From the NCBI GenBank assembly GCA_050250755.1, contig JBFWOB010000004.1, positions 143,390 through 207,389 of the forward strand: 64,000 bases of DNA, read 5' to 3'. The position numbers and the translations under genes are program-made. This document shows positions 55,455 through 64,000 of the stretch, in pieces (within the stretch, counting starts at the first letter, position 1; each line of letters opens with the position of its first letter). The notes under the pieces are model-generated. The model searched no databases and had not been told where the DNA came from. It worked only from the letters and a program-made list of their open reading frames with translations. The stretch is from Ga0077555 sp050250755 (GTDB taxonomy: Bacteria; Pseudomonadota; Alphaproteobacteria; Rhizobiales; Hyphomicrobiaceae).

Positions 55455-57199
55455 GCATTCTCGCGTCGCTCGTGCGGGCATACGACCGGCTCCCCGATGC
55501 GCCGGCTATTGGATACTCCGCAGAGAAGATCGGCTTTCTCATTTCACTCAACGCCGATGGTACGGTGGCTCACGTCATCGATTTGCGTGCGGGCGAAGGA
55601 CGGAGGAAATCCGTTCCCCTGATGATGGTGCCTCAGGCGGTCAAACGAACCGTAGGGATTGCGCCGAATTTCCTCTGGGACAAAACCTCGTACGTTCTTG
55701 GCGTCACCGCTGGCGAAGGGAGGCGCTTGGCTGCCGAGCACGCGGCATTCGTTGAGCGGCACCGCGAGGCGCTGCAGGAGCATGCGGACGAAGGTCTGCG
55801 CGCATTGATGCGCTTCCTCGAACGCTGGTCCCCCGATCAGTTTGTTGCGCCGACGTGGCCCGATGACATGAGGGACCAGAACGTTGCGTTTTGCCTTGAA
55901 AGCGAGCGACTGCACGGAGCCATGCTGCATGATCGGCCCGCCGCAAGGGAACTTTGGGCGGCACTTTCGAACCCCGACGATCAAGACGGCCGAATTTGCC
56001 TTGTAACCGGCGACGCCGCCCCGGTCGCCCGTTTGCATCCGTCCATCAAAGGTGTCTGGGGCGGGCAATCATCTGGCGGCGCGATTGTCTCCTTCAATCT
56101 CGACGCATTCGAATCCTACGGCCACGAGCAAGGCGACAACGCGCAAATCTCGGAGATGGCCGCCTTTAAATATACGACTGCCCTTAATCGCTATCTCGGC
56201 AACGATAGCGGGCACCGCATCCAAATCGGGGATGCCTCGACCGTGTTCTGGGCCGATGCCTCCAACGCTGACCTTGCTGGCGAGGCCGAAAGCATCTTTG
56301 CGCAGATGATGGAGCCGGATGAGAAAGAGGCCGATAAAGTCAAGGACATCGCCGACAAACTGAAGCAGATCCGCGACGGCGTGCGGTTGAGCAAGATCGA
56401 GCCCGAACTCGACGGTGTGCGCTTTTTCGTCCTCGGCTTGGCGCCCAACGCTGCTCGTATTTCGATCCGATTCTACTACGAGGACAGCTTCGGCGCTCTC
56501 ACCCGGAACTACCAGCAATTTCTGCGGGATATGAAGCTGGAGCCGGGGGCTCGCGAGCCACATCCCCCGTTGTGGCGGTACCTTATCGAGCTGGCTGTCC
56601 TCGGAAAGCGGGAGAACATCCCCCCTAATCTCGCGGGTGAATGGATGCGCGCTATCCTTTCTTGCACGCGTTATCCCATGACGCTGCTCTCGACCGTTCT
56701 GTTGCGCATCCGCTCTGATGGCGAAATCGGGCCGCTGCGCGTTGCGATTTTGCGAGCGCTGCTCGTGCGGAATTTCAATCGTTCAGAGGAGGCCCCCGTG
56801 GCACTCGATCCGGAGAATATCAACAGAGGCTATTTGTTAGGCCGATTATTCGCCGTCTACGAGCGTTGCCAACTCGCGGCCCTGGGCGACGTCAACGCCT
56901 CGATCAAAGACAAATTCTATGGCTCGGCATCCGCGCAGCCAAGAAAAGTGTTTCACATGCTCGATAGCGGTTCTGCCAACCATCTCTCGAAGCTCGGCAA
57001 GCAGAGCCCCGGCTACAGGATCGTTCTGGAGCGGACGATTGGCGCGATCATGGATCGGATGGAGCCGGCGTCTGATCCATTCCCAGCTTCGCTGTCCGCC
57101 GAGGAACAAGCGCTATTCGGCCTCGGCTACTACCACCAGCGCAGCGAGTTTTTCCGTAAATCGAGCAACAAGGCCGGAGCCGAGGAGAGCGCCGTATGA
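55451..57199 (+). CDS. cas8c: CRISPR-associated protein Cas8c (Csd1), type I-C
   Basis: A 582-residue Cas8c, the large subunit that recognises the PAM. It starts MSILASLVRAYDRLPDAPAI, a typical Csd1 beginning, with WGGQSSGGAIVSFNLDAFES (family motif for the SGxxLVSFN region) and NRGYLLGRLFAVYERCQLAA near the C-terminus. ATG 55451 overlaps cas5d. The longer open frame upstream is just the cas5d overlap. A small subunit Cas11c may be made from an internal start in its 3' part, as known for I-C, but I did not pick the codon. Confidence 0.95.
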   Translation: MSILASLVRAYDRLPDAPAIGYSAEKIGFLISLNADGTVAHVIDLRAGEGRRKSVPLMMVPQAVKRTVGIAPNFLWDKTSYVLGVTAGEGRRLAAEHAAFVERHREALQEHADEGLRALMRFLERWSPDQFVAPTWPDDMRDQNVAFCLESERLHGAMLHDRPAARELWAALSNPDDQDGRICLVTGDAAPVARLHPSIKGVWGGQSSGGAIVSFNLDAFESYGHEQGDNAQISEMAAFKYTTALNRYLGNDSGHRIQIGDASTVFWADASNADLAGEAESIFAQMMEPDEKEADKVKDIADKLKQIRDGVRLSKIEPELDGVRFFVLGLAPNAARISIRFYYEDSFGALTRNYQQFLRDMKLEPGAREPHPPLWRYLIELAVLGKRENIPPNLAGEWMRAILSCTRYPMTLLSTVLLRIRSDGEIGPLRVAILRALLVRNFNRSEEAPVALDPENINRGYLLGRLFAVYERCQLAALGDVNASIKDKFYGSASAQPRKVFHMLDSGSANHLSKLGKQSPGYRIVLERTIGAIMDRMEPASDPFPASLSAEEQALFGLGYYHQRSEFFRKSSNKAGAEESAV

Positions 57200-58149
57200 A
57201 CGCGATTGCCAATCGATATGACTTTCTGCTCGTCTTCGACGTCACGAACGGCAACCCGAATGGTGACCCCGACGCCGGCAACCTGCCCCGCCTCGACCCA
57301 GAAACCAACAATGGCCTGGTTTCTGATGTCTGCCTCAAGCGCAAGGTTCGCAATTATGCGGACCTCGCCCGATCCGGCGAAGACCGGTACCACATCTACG
57401 TCGAGGAGGGCGCAATCCTCAACGACAAGCATCGCAAGGCCTACAAAGACGCGCGGCCCGGTGACGCGAAGGTCGACACTGACGCCAAGCTCAATCCTAA
57501 GGATGACGACGAGGCGAAGAAGCTCCGCGACTTCATGTGCCGCAATTTCTTTGACGTGCGCACCTTCGGAGCGGTGATGTCAACCGGTATCAACTGCGGC
57601 CAGGTGAAAGGCCCGGTGCAAATGACATTCGCCACCTCGGTCGAGCCGATCATGCCGCTCGAGATTTCGATCACGAGGATGGCAGCCACCAACGAGGCTG
57701 AAAAAAAGAAGCGGGCCGACGGCACAGAGGAGGGCAATGAGCGTACGGACAACCGGACGATGGGCCGCAAGCATATCGTGCCGTACGGCCTGTACGTCGC
57801 CCGTGGCTTTATCTCCGCGAAGTTCGCGGAGCGCACAGGCTTTTCCGACGACGACCTGACGTTTTTCTTCGAGGCGCTAAAGAATATGTTCGAGCACGAT
57901 CGCTCGGCTGCGCGCGGCGAGATGGCAACAAGAAAGCTGATCGCCTTCAAACACGCAAATTCATTGGGCAACGCTCCTGCCCATGCCTTGTTCGATCGCG
58001 TCAATATTAAGCGGCAGATCGGCGGCGAAGCTCAAGACATTGATGGCCGGTTGGACAATTATCCGCCAGCCAGAAAATTCACCGACTACACGATCACGAT
58101 TGATCGGAGCGACTTGCCGGAAGGCGTCGAGATCATCGAGGTCCTGTAG
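57196..58149 (+). CDS. cas7c: CRISPR-associated protein Cas7c (Csd2), type I-C
   Basis: A 317-residue Cas7 backbone subunit. It shows YDFLLVFDVTNGNPNGDPDA (with the following NLPRLDPETNNGLVSDVCLK), the FDVRTFGAVMSTG segment, and GRKHIVPYGLYVARGFISAK. These are standard Csd2 features. Its ATG overlaps the cas8c stop by four bases. The gene is intact. Confidence 0.96.
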   Translation: MNAIANRYDFLLVFDVTNGNPNGDPDAGNLPRLDPETNNGLVSDVCLKRKVRNYADLARSGEDRYHIYVEEGAILNDKHRKAYKDARPGDAKVDTDAKLNPKDDDEAKKLRDFMCRNFFDVRTFGAVMSTGINCGQVKGPVQMTFATSVEPIMPLEISITRMAATNEAEKKKRADGTEEGNERTDNRTMGRKHIVPYGLYVARGFISAKFAERTGFSDDDLTFFFEALKNMFEHDRSAARGEMATRKLIAFKHANSLGNAPAHALFDRVNIKRQIGGEAQDIDGRLDNYPPARKFTDYTITIDRSDLPEGVEIIEVL

Positions 58150-58151
58150 TC

Positions 58152-58838
58152 ATGCCGGGCGGCGAGGAGGAGCAGGCCGCTGATGATGCTCATGACGAAT
58201 CTGCGATGGCCGAACCCATTTCTATCTCGGCCTTGCAACACGCTGTCTATTGCCTGCGGCAGGCGGCTCTCATTCATATCGAGCGACTTTGGGAGGACAA
58301 CCGCTTTACGGCCGAAGGCCATGTCCTTCACGCGGTGGCCGACAAAGCCGGCTCGCGCGAGGTGCGCGGTGTCCGGCGCGTCATGGCCTTGCCGATCGCG
58401 TCGCAGCGGCTGAACCTTGCGGGCGTCGCAGACGTGGTCGAGTTCCTGACGCACGACCACGGAGAGACGCCGTTTCCGGTCGAGTACAAGCGCGGCAAGC
58501 CGAAGCAGCATCAGGCTGACGAGGTGCAGTTGTGTGCACAGGCGCTGTGTCTTGAGGAGATGACGGGCCGCCCCGTGCCGGAAGGAGCCTTGTTCTACGC
58601 GGAGACGAAGCGGCGCGTCGTCGTCGCATTCGATAGCGAGCTGCGTCGCTTGACGGAGGTCACCGCAAAGGAAGTAGCAGAAATATTCGAGAGCGAGCGC
58701 ACGCCGCCGCCTACGCAACTCAAACAGCGCTGTCGCGCCTGCTCGCTGAAGGACTCGTGCCGGCCGGAGGTTGCCACCAAACGAGCGGCCGCGTGGCGCC
58801 AGCGCATGGCGGCGTCTCTCATCGCCGATGTCCCATAG
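58152..58838 (+). CDS. cas4: CRISPR-associated exonuclease Cas4, type I-C
   Basis: A 228-residue Cas4. It has the RecB-like nuclease motifs: PVEYKRGKP (lysine and glutamate), and DEVQLCAQALCLEEM. The iron-sulfur cysteines are one in AVYCLRQ and three in RCRACSLKDSC. Cas4 trims and orients new spacers by PAM. The family normally begins at MAEPISISALQHAVYC (58206); the annotated start at 58152 gives 18 more residues and has a GAGG upstream, so either is possible. Confidence 0.94.
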   Translation: MPGGEEEQAADDAHDESAMAEPISISALQHAVYCLRQAALIHIERLWEDNRFTAEGHVLHAVADKAGSREVRGVRRVMALPIASQRLNLAGVADVVEFLTHDHGETPFPVEYKRGKPKQHQADEVQLCAQALCLEEMTGRPVPEGALFYAETKRRVVVAFDSELRRLTEVTAKEVAEIFESERTPPPTQLKQRCRACSLKDSCRPEVATKRAAAWRQRMAASLIADVP

Positions 58839-58850
58839 CGTGGCACCCCG

Positions 58851-59885
58851 ATGAAAAAGCTGCTCAACACCGTCTACATCACTACTGAGGGTGCGGCGCT
58901 ACGTAAGGACGGCGAGAACCTCGTCGCCGAGGTTGAGGGGCAGGAGAAGGCCCGCGTTCCCCTGCATATGTTGGCCTCGGTCGTCGTATTCGGCGGCATT
59001 TTCGTCTCACCGGCCCTGATTGGCGCCTGCGCGGCTGCCGGCATTACCATTGTCCTGCTCGATCGCAACGGCCGCTTCACGGCGCGTATCGAAGGTCCGG
59101 TGAGCGGCAACGTTCTGCTGCGCCGCGCACAGTATCGGGTTTCCGACGCGGCCGGCGAGATCGTCCGCTCGATCGTCATGGGCAAGGTCGCCAACCAGCG
59201 TTCGGTGCTGATGCGAGGCCTGCGCGACTATGGGGAAGCCATGGACGAGCCGAAGCGCAACGGCCTCACCGACGCAATCTCCCGCCTCGCTCATATTCTC
59301 AGACGAATCGAGTACGTGGACAAAACAGCCGACATGATGCGCGGCTCCGAAGGAGAGGCAGCCAACGTCTACTTCTCCGTCTTCGACCATCTGATCCGCG
59401 TGCCCGAGCCGGACATGCGATGGAAGGGAAGATCGCGCCGGCCGCCACTCGACCCGGTCAATGCGCTGCTGTCGTTCTTTTATACGCTTTTGACGCACGA
59501 CTGTCGCAGCGCTTGCGAAAACGTGGGCCTCGACCCGGCCGTTGGCTTCCTGCATCGTGATCGTCCCGGCCGCCCCAGCCTTGCACTCGATCTGATGGAA
59601 GAATTGCGCCCAGTACTGGCCGATCGGCTGGCCCTGTCGCTCATCAACCGTCGGCAACTGACATCGAAGGATTTCCAATCCCGTGATGGCGGTGCAGTGC
59701 TGCTGAGCGACGATGGACGCAAAAGTGCGTTGATGGCTTGGCAGGAGCGCAAGAAGGAAGAGCGCGTGCATCCGTTCCTGGAGGAACGTATTCCGCTCGG
59801 CCTCGTGCCCTATGTGCAGGCACAGATGCTCGCCCGCCATCTGCGTGGCGATCTCGATGTCTATCCACCGTGGTTCTGGAAGTAG
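58851..59885 (+). CDS. cas1: CRISPR-associated endonuclease Cas1, type I-C
   Basis: A 344-residue Cas1. It starts MKKLLNTVYITTEGAALRKD. Metal ligands are E167 (MRGSEGEAANVYF), H235 (GFLHRDRPGRPSL) and D247 (ALDLMEELRP). The length and the C-terminal HPFLEERIPLGLVPYVQAQM are typical of I-C Cas1. It is intact and starts 12 bases after cas4. Confidence 0.97.
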   Translation: MKKLLNTVYITTEGAALRKDGENLVAEVEGQEKARVPLHMLASVVVFGGIFVSPALIGACAAAGITIVLLDRNGRFTARIEGPVSGNVLLRRAQYRVSDAAGEIVRSIVMGKVANQRSVLMRGLRDYGEAMDEPKRNGLTDAISRLAHILRRIEYVDKTADMMRGSEGEAANVYFSVFDHLIRVPEPDMRWKGRSRRPPLDPVNALLSFFYTLLTHDCRSACENVGLDPAVGFLHRDRPGRPSLALDLMEELRPVLADRLALSLINRRQLTSKDFQSRDGGAVLLSDDGRKSALMAWQERKKEERVHPFLEERIPLGLVPYVQAQMLARHLRGDLDVYPPWFWK

Positions 59886-59892
59886 GTCGCGC

Positions 59893-60183
59893 ATGCTCGT
59901 TTTGGTCACCTACGATGTGCAGGTTTCAGGGGATGGTGGTGCAAGGCGCCTGCGGCAGGTGGCAAAAGCCTGCCGCGACTATGGCCAGCGCGTGCAGTAC
60001 TCCGTCTTCGAGATCGAGGTCGATCCCGCGCAATGGGTTCGGCTGAGGGCGCGTCTGGAGAAGATCATCGACCCGGCAGTCGATAGTCTGCGCTACTATC
60101 ACCTCGGCGCCAACTGGACGCGCAAGGTCGAGCATGTGGGAGCCAAGCCGGCCGCGGACCTGAACGGGTCCTTGATTATCTAG
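59893..60183 (+). CDS. cas2: CRISPR-associated endoribonuclease Cas2, type I-C
   Basis: A 96-residue Cas2 starting MLVLVTYDVQVSGDGGARRL, with YGQRVQYSVFEIEVDPAQW as the second ferredoxin strand-helix unit. ATG 59893 follows the cas1 stop by seven bases. It forms the adaptation complex with Cas1. The array begins 209 bases downstream. Confidence 0.96.
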   Translation: MLVLVTYDVQVSGDGGARRLRQVAKACRDYGQRVQYSVFEIEVDPAQWVRLRARLEKIIDPAVDSLRYYHLGANWTRKVEHVGAKPAADLNGSLII

Positions 60184-60392
60184 CGTTGATATGCGCCACA
60201 CCCAAACACCCGCGGTGCGAACCTGTAGCGTGCTGCCACGCCCCGGGACCTTCGCACTCGGCAGAGCTATTTGAAATCGTGCACATATTTGGAGAAGTCT
60301 GCCGAGGCGGGCATGCTAAGCCTCGCGAGCGCCTCCCGGTTCGCGCTCACAAAGCTGTTTTCCATTGTATGCGTTTGAGTTAGTCGATGGGA
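60184..60392 (+). promoter_or_regulatory. Leader of the type I-C array
   Basis: The 209 bases between cas2 and the first repeat hold no gene. The part next to the repeat (about 60350-60380) is the most AT-rich. New spacers should enter at 60423. Confidence 0.7.
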
Positions 60393-63047
60393 GTCGCGCC
60401 CTCACGGGCGCGTGGATCGAAACACCGGATCGATGATGACGACCTCGGCGCCGTAGACGTCGCGCCCTCACGGGCGCGTGGATCGAAACAGATAGGTGGG
60501 CGCGTACTGGTCACTCGACGGGCGGTCGCGCCCTCACGGGCGCGTGGATCGAAACACGCCAACGGAGCCGAAACGCTGCACAAATCGGAGTCGCGCCCTC
60601 ACGGGCGCGTGGATCGAAACACGAACTCACTAATCCGGATTGCAAACCATGAACCGTCGCGCCCTCACGGGCGCGTGGATCGAAACATCGATAGTGGTGT
60701 CCTCACCGGCGATGTGATGACGTCGCGCCCTCACGGGCGCGTGGATCGAAACCTCGCCCTGTGGCCGGTGAACCGGTAGCAAATCCGTCGCGCCCTCACG
60801 GGCGCGTGGATCGAAACACGACCAAAGTTGACGCCGCTCGGGAGCGCATTCCGTCGCGCCCTCACGGGCGCGTGGATCGAAACGATCTCGAGGGTGGCTC
60901 AGTCAAGCCTGCTGAGCGTCGCGCCCTCACGGGCGCGTGGATCGAAACAACCCAAGCCACTCATCGGACACGTCGAGCCCCCAGTCGCGCCCTCACGGGC
61001 GCGTGGATCGAAACAGCGTATCCGAGCCGAGATCGTGCACGCCCTCGGTCGCGCCCTCACGGGCGCGTGGATCGAAACACGCGGTCTCTGATCAGTCGGA
61101 TCATCTGTGATGTCGCGCCCTCACGGGCGCGTGGATCGAAACCTGATCGCATCGTGAAGAAGATCATCGAAGCGCGGGTCGCGCCCTCACGGGCGCGTGG
61201 ATCGAAACAAAATCCGCGAGGAAATAGGAACGGGCCCCGGTGGTCGCGCCCTCACGGGCGCGTGGATCGAAACGATATCGACGCCCCGGAGATTGAAGCG
61301 TTCCTGCGGTCGCGCCCTCACGGGCGCGTGGATCGAAACGGTGATCAGCCGCAGATGCGCGCTGAGCGGTATTGTCGCGCCCTCACGGGCGCGTGGATCG
61401 AAACGCGGATAGCCCGGCCGGTCAGGCTCTGATCGAGGGCGTCGCGCCCTCACGGGCGCGTGGATCGAAACGGACCTTGGTCGATGACGGCCCCGTCGAT
61501 CCACCGGTCGCGCCCTCACGGGCGCGTGGATCGAAACGTAGTCGCCCTGGCCGGGGAGTTCGCCAGCCACGGTCGCGCCCTCACGGGCGCGTGGATCGAA
61601 ACGCCTCGATACGCGCCAACTCGCGGCCCTGCTGAGGTCGCGCCCTCACGGGCGCGTGGATCGAAACGCAGAGGATCAACCGGGACTGACACGGTTGGCT
61701 GGTCGCGCCCTCACGGGCGCGTGGATCGAAACCGCCAATCGCCCATCCTCCAAGTACGGCGTTTGAGTCGCGCCCTCACGGGCGCGTGGATCGAAACGAG
61801 GTTGGCCTGCGCCAACGATCGGATGTCATCACGTCGCGCCCTCACGGGCGCGTGGATCGAAACCTGATCGAACGTCGTGTCGTCGGTATACTCAGTGGGT
61901 CGCGCCCTCACGGGCGCGTGGATCGAAACCCGGTGAAGGCCGGAAGCAAATGGCCTACAGACTATTGTCGCGCCCTCACGGGCGCGTGGATCGAAACCTG
62001 ACGCTGGCCAGTGCACGGGATGCCTGATCGGGTCGCGCCCTCACGGGCGCGTGGATCGAAACCCAAACGTGGTGTCGCCGCGCACCGAAGCCCGCCGTCG
62101 CGCCCTCACGGGCGCGTGGATCGAAACTACAAGAACACGTCGAACAAGTTCGTCATCGAAGGGTCGCGCCCTCACGGGCGCGTGGATCGAAACCATGTGC
62201 GATGGAAGGTCTCGCCCGAGATCGTGAGTCGCGCCCTCACGGGCGCGTGGATCGAAACGGGCAACAAGGATCTGTTCCCGTACAACCGCGGCAGTCGCGC
62301 CCTCACGGGCGCGTGGATCGAAACAGCCAGGAAGAGGCGAGCGTGCTGGCCGCGGGCAGTCGCGCCCTCACGGGCGCGTGGATCGAAACGGCATTTGCCT
62401 CCTGTAGCAGCGATGCGCGCTCGCGCGTCGCGCCCTCACGGGCGCGTGGATCGAAACGATCAAATGCCGCGCTTGCCGCACCAGAGCCGGTGTCGCGCCC
62501 TCACGGGCGCGTGGATCGAAACCGGCGAGCCACGACGCTGCCGTCCCCGCTGCGGCGTCGCGCCCTCACGGGCGCGTGGATCGAAACAACTCAGCACGAA
62601 TGATTTCGCCATGGCCGTTCGCGTCGCGCCCTCACGGGCGCGTGGATCGAAACGGTCTCCGCGTGCTCATGCCGACCGAACTCGATGGTCGCGCCCTCAC
62701 GGGCGCGTGGATCGAAACAACCACAGCTTCGGCAGCGGCATCTACGAGGTGACGTCGCGCCCTCACGGGCGCGTGGATCGAAACACCTCGATCTGGACCG
62801 GGGAGGCGTCCCCCGCTAGTCGCGCCCTCACGGGCGCGTGGATCGAAACAACCAAGTGACGTCGTCGGGGCCTTGGACCCCATAGTCGCGCCCTCACGGG
62901 CGCGTGGATCGAAACACAGCCAAACCTCCACGATGACCGGATCGTCCATGGTCGCGCCCTCACGGGCGCGTGGATCGAAACTTTCGGGGCTATTTTCTCC
63001 GCGTACGCGATAGAGCGTCGCGCCCTCACGGGCGCGTGGATCGAAAC
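60393..63047 (+). CRISPR. Type I-C CRISPR array, 41 repeats and 40 spacers
   Basis: Repeats of 31 bases begin GTCGCGCCCTCACGGGC and end GCGTGGATCGAAAC, the common I-C repeat type. They start at 60393, 60459, 60525 and so on to 63017, about every 65-66 bases. Spacers are 33-37 bases. All repeats I read, including the last, are identical, and I found no two identical spacers. The direction follows from cas2 and the leader on the left. The repeat unit is near a multiple of three, which creates long false reading frames through the array. Confidence 0.98.
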
Positions 63048-63124
63048 GCGGTGATGGCGGCGACTCCGCACCATACCTATCAGTCGCCGACCATGTCGGC
63101 TAACGAAGGTATCGCGTCGGGCGA

Positions 63125-63757
63125 TCAGATGTCGATCTTCTCCGCGATCTCGATCGCATCGTCGACTTCGATGCCGAGGTACCTCACCGTGCTCTCGATC
63201 TTGGAATGCTCGAGCAGAAGCTGGGCCGCGCGCAGATTGCCGGTGCGACGGTAGATCAGCACGGCCTTCGTGCAGCGTAGCGAGTGCGTGCCGAATTTCG
63301 CCGGATCAAGTCCAATGCTGGTCACCCACTCCTGGACGAGCTGCGTGTACTGCCGTGTCGTTAACCCGCCCTTGTTGGCACGACCGGTGAACAGGAACTG
63401 ATCCGCCTTGCGTCCTGTAAGCCGCAAGTACTCGTCGATCGCCATCCGCGTCTGATCCGTCAACTCGAAACGAACGGGCCTTCCGGTTTTCTTCTGGCGG
63501 ATGGTCGCTCGATCCATCGAGGAGCTGCTCGGGGCAACATCATCGACGCGAACGGCGACGACGTCACAGCCGCGCAGGTTGCTGTCTATTGCCAGATTGA
63601 AAAGGGCAAGGTCACGCTTGTTGCCCTCGATCTGGAGCTTCGTTCTGATCGACCACACGTGGCTCGGCCTCAGCGGTGGCTTTGCGCCGACGAGCTTCCC
63701 TTTGTTCCACGGCACGCGAACGGGCTTTACGATTGAAGGGGCATGTTCCTGTTCCAT
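63125..63757 (-). CDS. Tyrosine-type site-specific recombinase/integrase
   Basis: A 210-residue recombinase containing only a catalytic domain. The active-site residues are R62 (NLRGCD), K90, H158 and R161 (GTHSLR), H184 (LEHSKIEST) and Y193 (VRYLGIEVDD), so it should be active. A strong AAGGAGG site precedes ATG 63757. Without an N-terminal arm-binding domain it is shorter than phage integrases. It converges on the end of the I-C array, 77 bases from the last repeat. A decayed copy lies at 33572-33815 in the same direction. Confidence 0.93.
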   Translation of the reverse strand: MEQEHAPSIVKPVRVPWNKGKLVGAKPPLRPSHVWSIRTKLQIEGNKRDLALFNLAIDSNLRGCDVVAVRVDDVAPSSSSMDRATIRQKKTGRPVRFELTDQTRMAIDEYLRLTGRKADQFLFTGRANKGGLTTRQYTQLVQEWVTSIGLDPAKFGTHSLRCTKAVLIYRRTGNLRAAQLLLEHSKIESTVRYLGIEVDDAIEIAEKIDI

Positions 63758-63944
63758 GGTCAGCCTCCTTTGCTATAGAGACAGTCGACCATGCGCCGAT
63801 GCGGGCCTAAGTGACTGGCGTGACCACCAAATTCGGAGCATTTCTTCCATGGCGTGGTTACCAGCCGTCGAGTCTGACCCTGACTGCGTGAAAACGCAGC
63901 GCCTGCTATGATTCTATTTCTGAATCTGCGGCGGGGGCAGGCGC

Positions 63945-64000
63945 ATGAAGCGGTTCATCGAGGAAGCAGATCGTGGCCAACTAACTCTACTGCCCGAAAG
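63945..64000 (+). mobile_element. IS1182-family transposase, first codons
   Basis: The frame from ATG 63945 reads MKRFIEEADRGQLTLLPE and leaves the window. This is very close to the usual start of IS1182-type transposases (MKRFIEG.DR.Q.TLLPE). The left inverted repeat of the element should lie between 63758 and 63944 but I could not define it. Whether the element is complete cannot be seen. Confidence 0.7.

Noticed and set aside
60387..63074. Long reading frames through the I-C array (both strands) with repeating peptides such as RPHGRVDRN, ALTGAWIET and APSRARGSK
   Set aside because: They are translations of the CRISPR repeat, kept open because repeat plus spacer is often a multiple of three. 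No gene is present.

Overview
The window looks like a chromosomal segment of a GC-rich alphaproteobacterium, probably Hyphomicrobiales (Bradyrhizobium/Rhodopseudomonas-like). This is inferred from codon use, the density of branched-chain-amino-acid-type (LIV) and NitT/TauT-type ABC importers, and remnants of typical alphaproteobacterial genes. No rRNA or tRNA gene was seen.

Positions 1-40998 are an uptake and catabolism region. It starts with the 3' end of a CaiB/BaiF CoA-transferase gene and a two-gene NitT/TauT transporter whose permease is a double-domain fusion. A glutathione transferase and small decayed genes follow. Next come LIV operon 1 (livH, a livM-livG fusion, livF, binding protein), an LLM oxidoreductase, hyuAB (hydantoinase/oxoprolinase) and LIV operon 2 on the minus strand. 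After an arsR-AHSA1 pair there is a catabolic cluster: TauD-type dioxygenase, hydrolase, NitT/TauT importer, SDR, LLM monooxygenase, GntR regulator and HpcH/HpaI aldolase. A fluoroacetate-dehalogenase-like gene, an orphan peptide-binding protein and LIV operon 3 complete the region. Several pseudogenes lie between these genes (methyltransferase, SDR, serine hydrolase, integrase, ferredoxin-NADP reductase).

Positions 41130-51299 are a type I-E CRISPR-Cas locus on the minus strand: cas3, a small HTH gene, cse1, cse2, cas7, cas5, cas6e, cas1, cas2, leader, and an array of 11 repeats. Two Cascade genes are broken as read: cse1 has a stop at codon 27, and cas5e has a one-base insertion near codon 28. 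cas3, cas1 and cas2 are open. A repeat-like element with a conserved stem and altered loop forms the 3' end of cas3.

Positions 52176-63047 are an apparently complete type I-C system on the plus strand: cas3, cas5d, cas8c, cas7, cas4, cas1, cas2, then an array of 41 repeats and 40 spacers. Directly after it is an intact tyrosine recombinase. A decayed copy of the same recombinase, in the same orientation, lies at about 33.6-33.8 kb, so the two CRISPR loci and LIV operon 3 sit between two recombinase copies. The window ends inside the first codons of an IS1182-type transposase.

The main point for a reader is the pair of neighbouring CRISPR systems: a I-E system with damaged interference genes but intact adaptation genes, an orphan repeat and an extra HTH gene, beside an intact and spacer-rich I-C system, all in a possible recombinase-bounded island.
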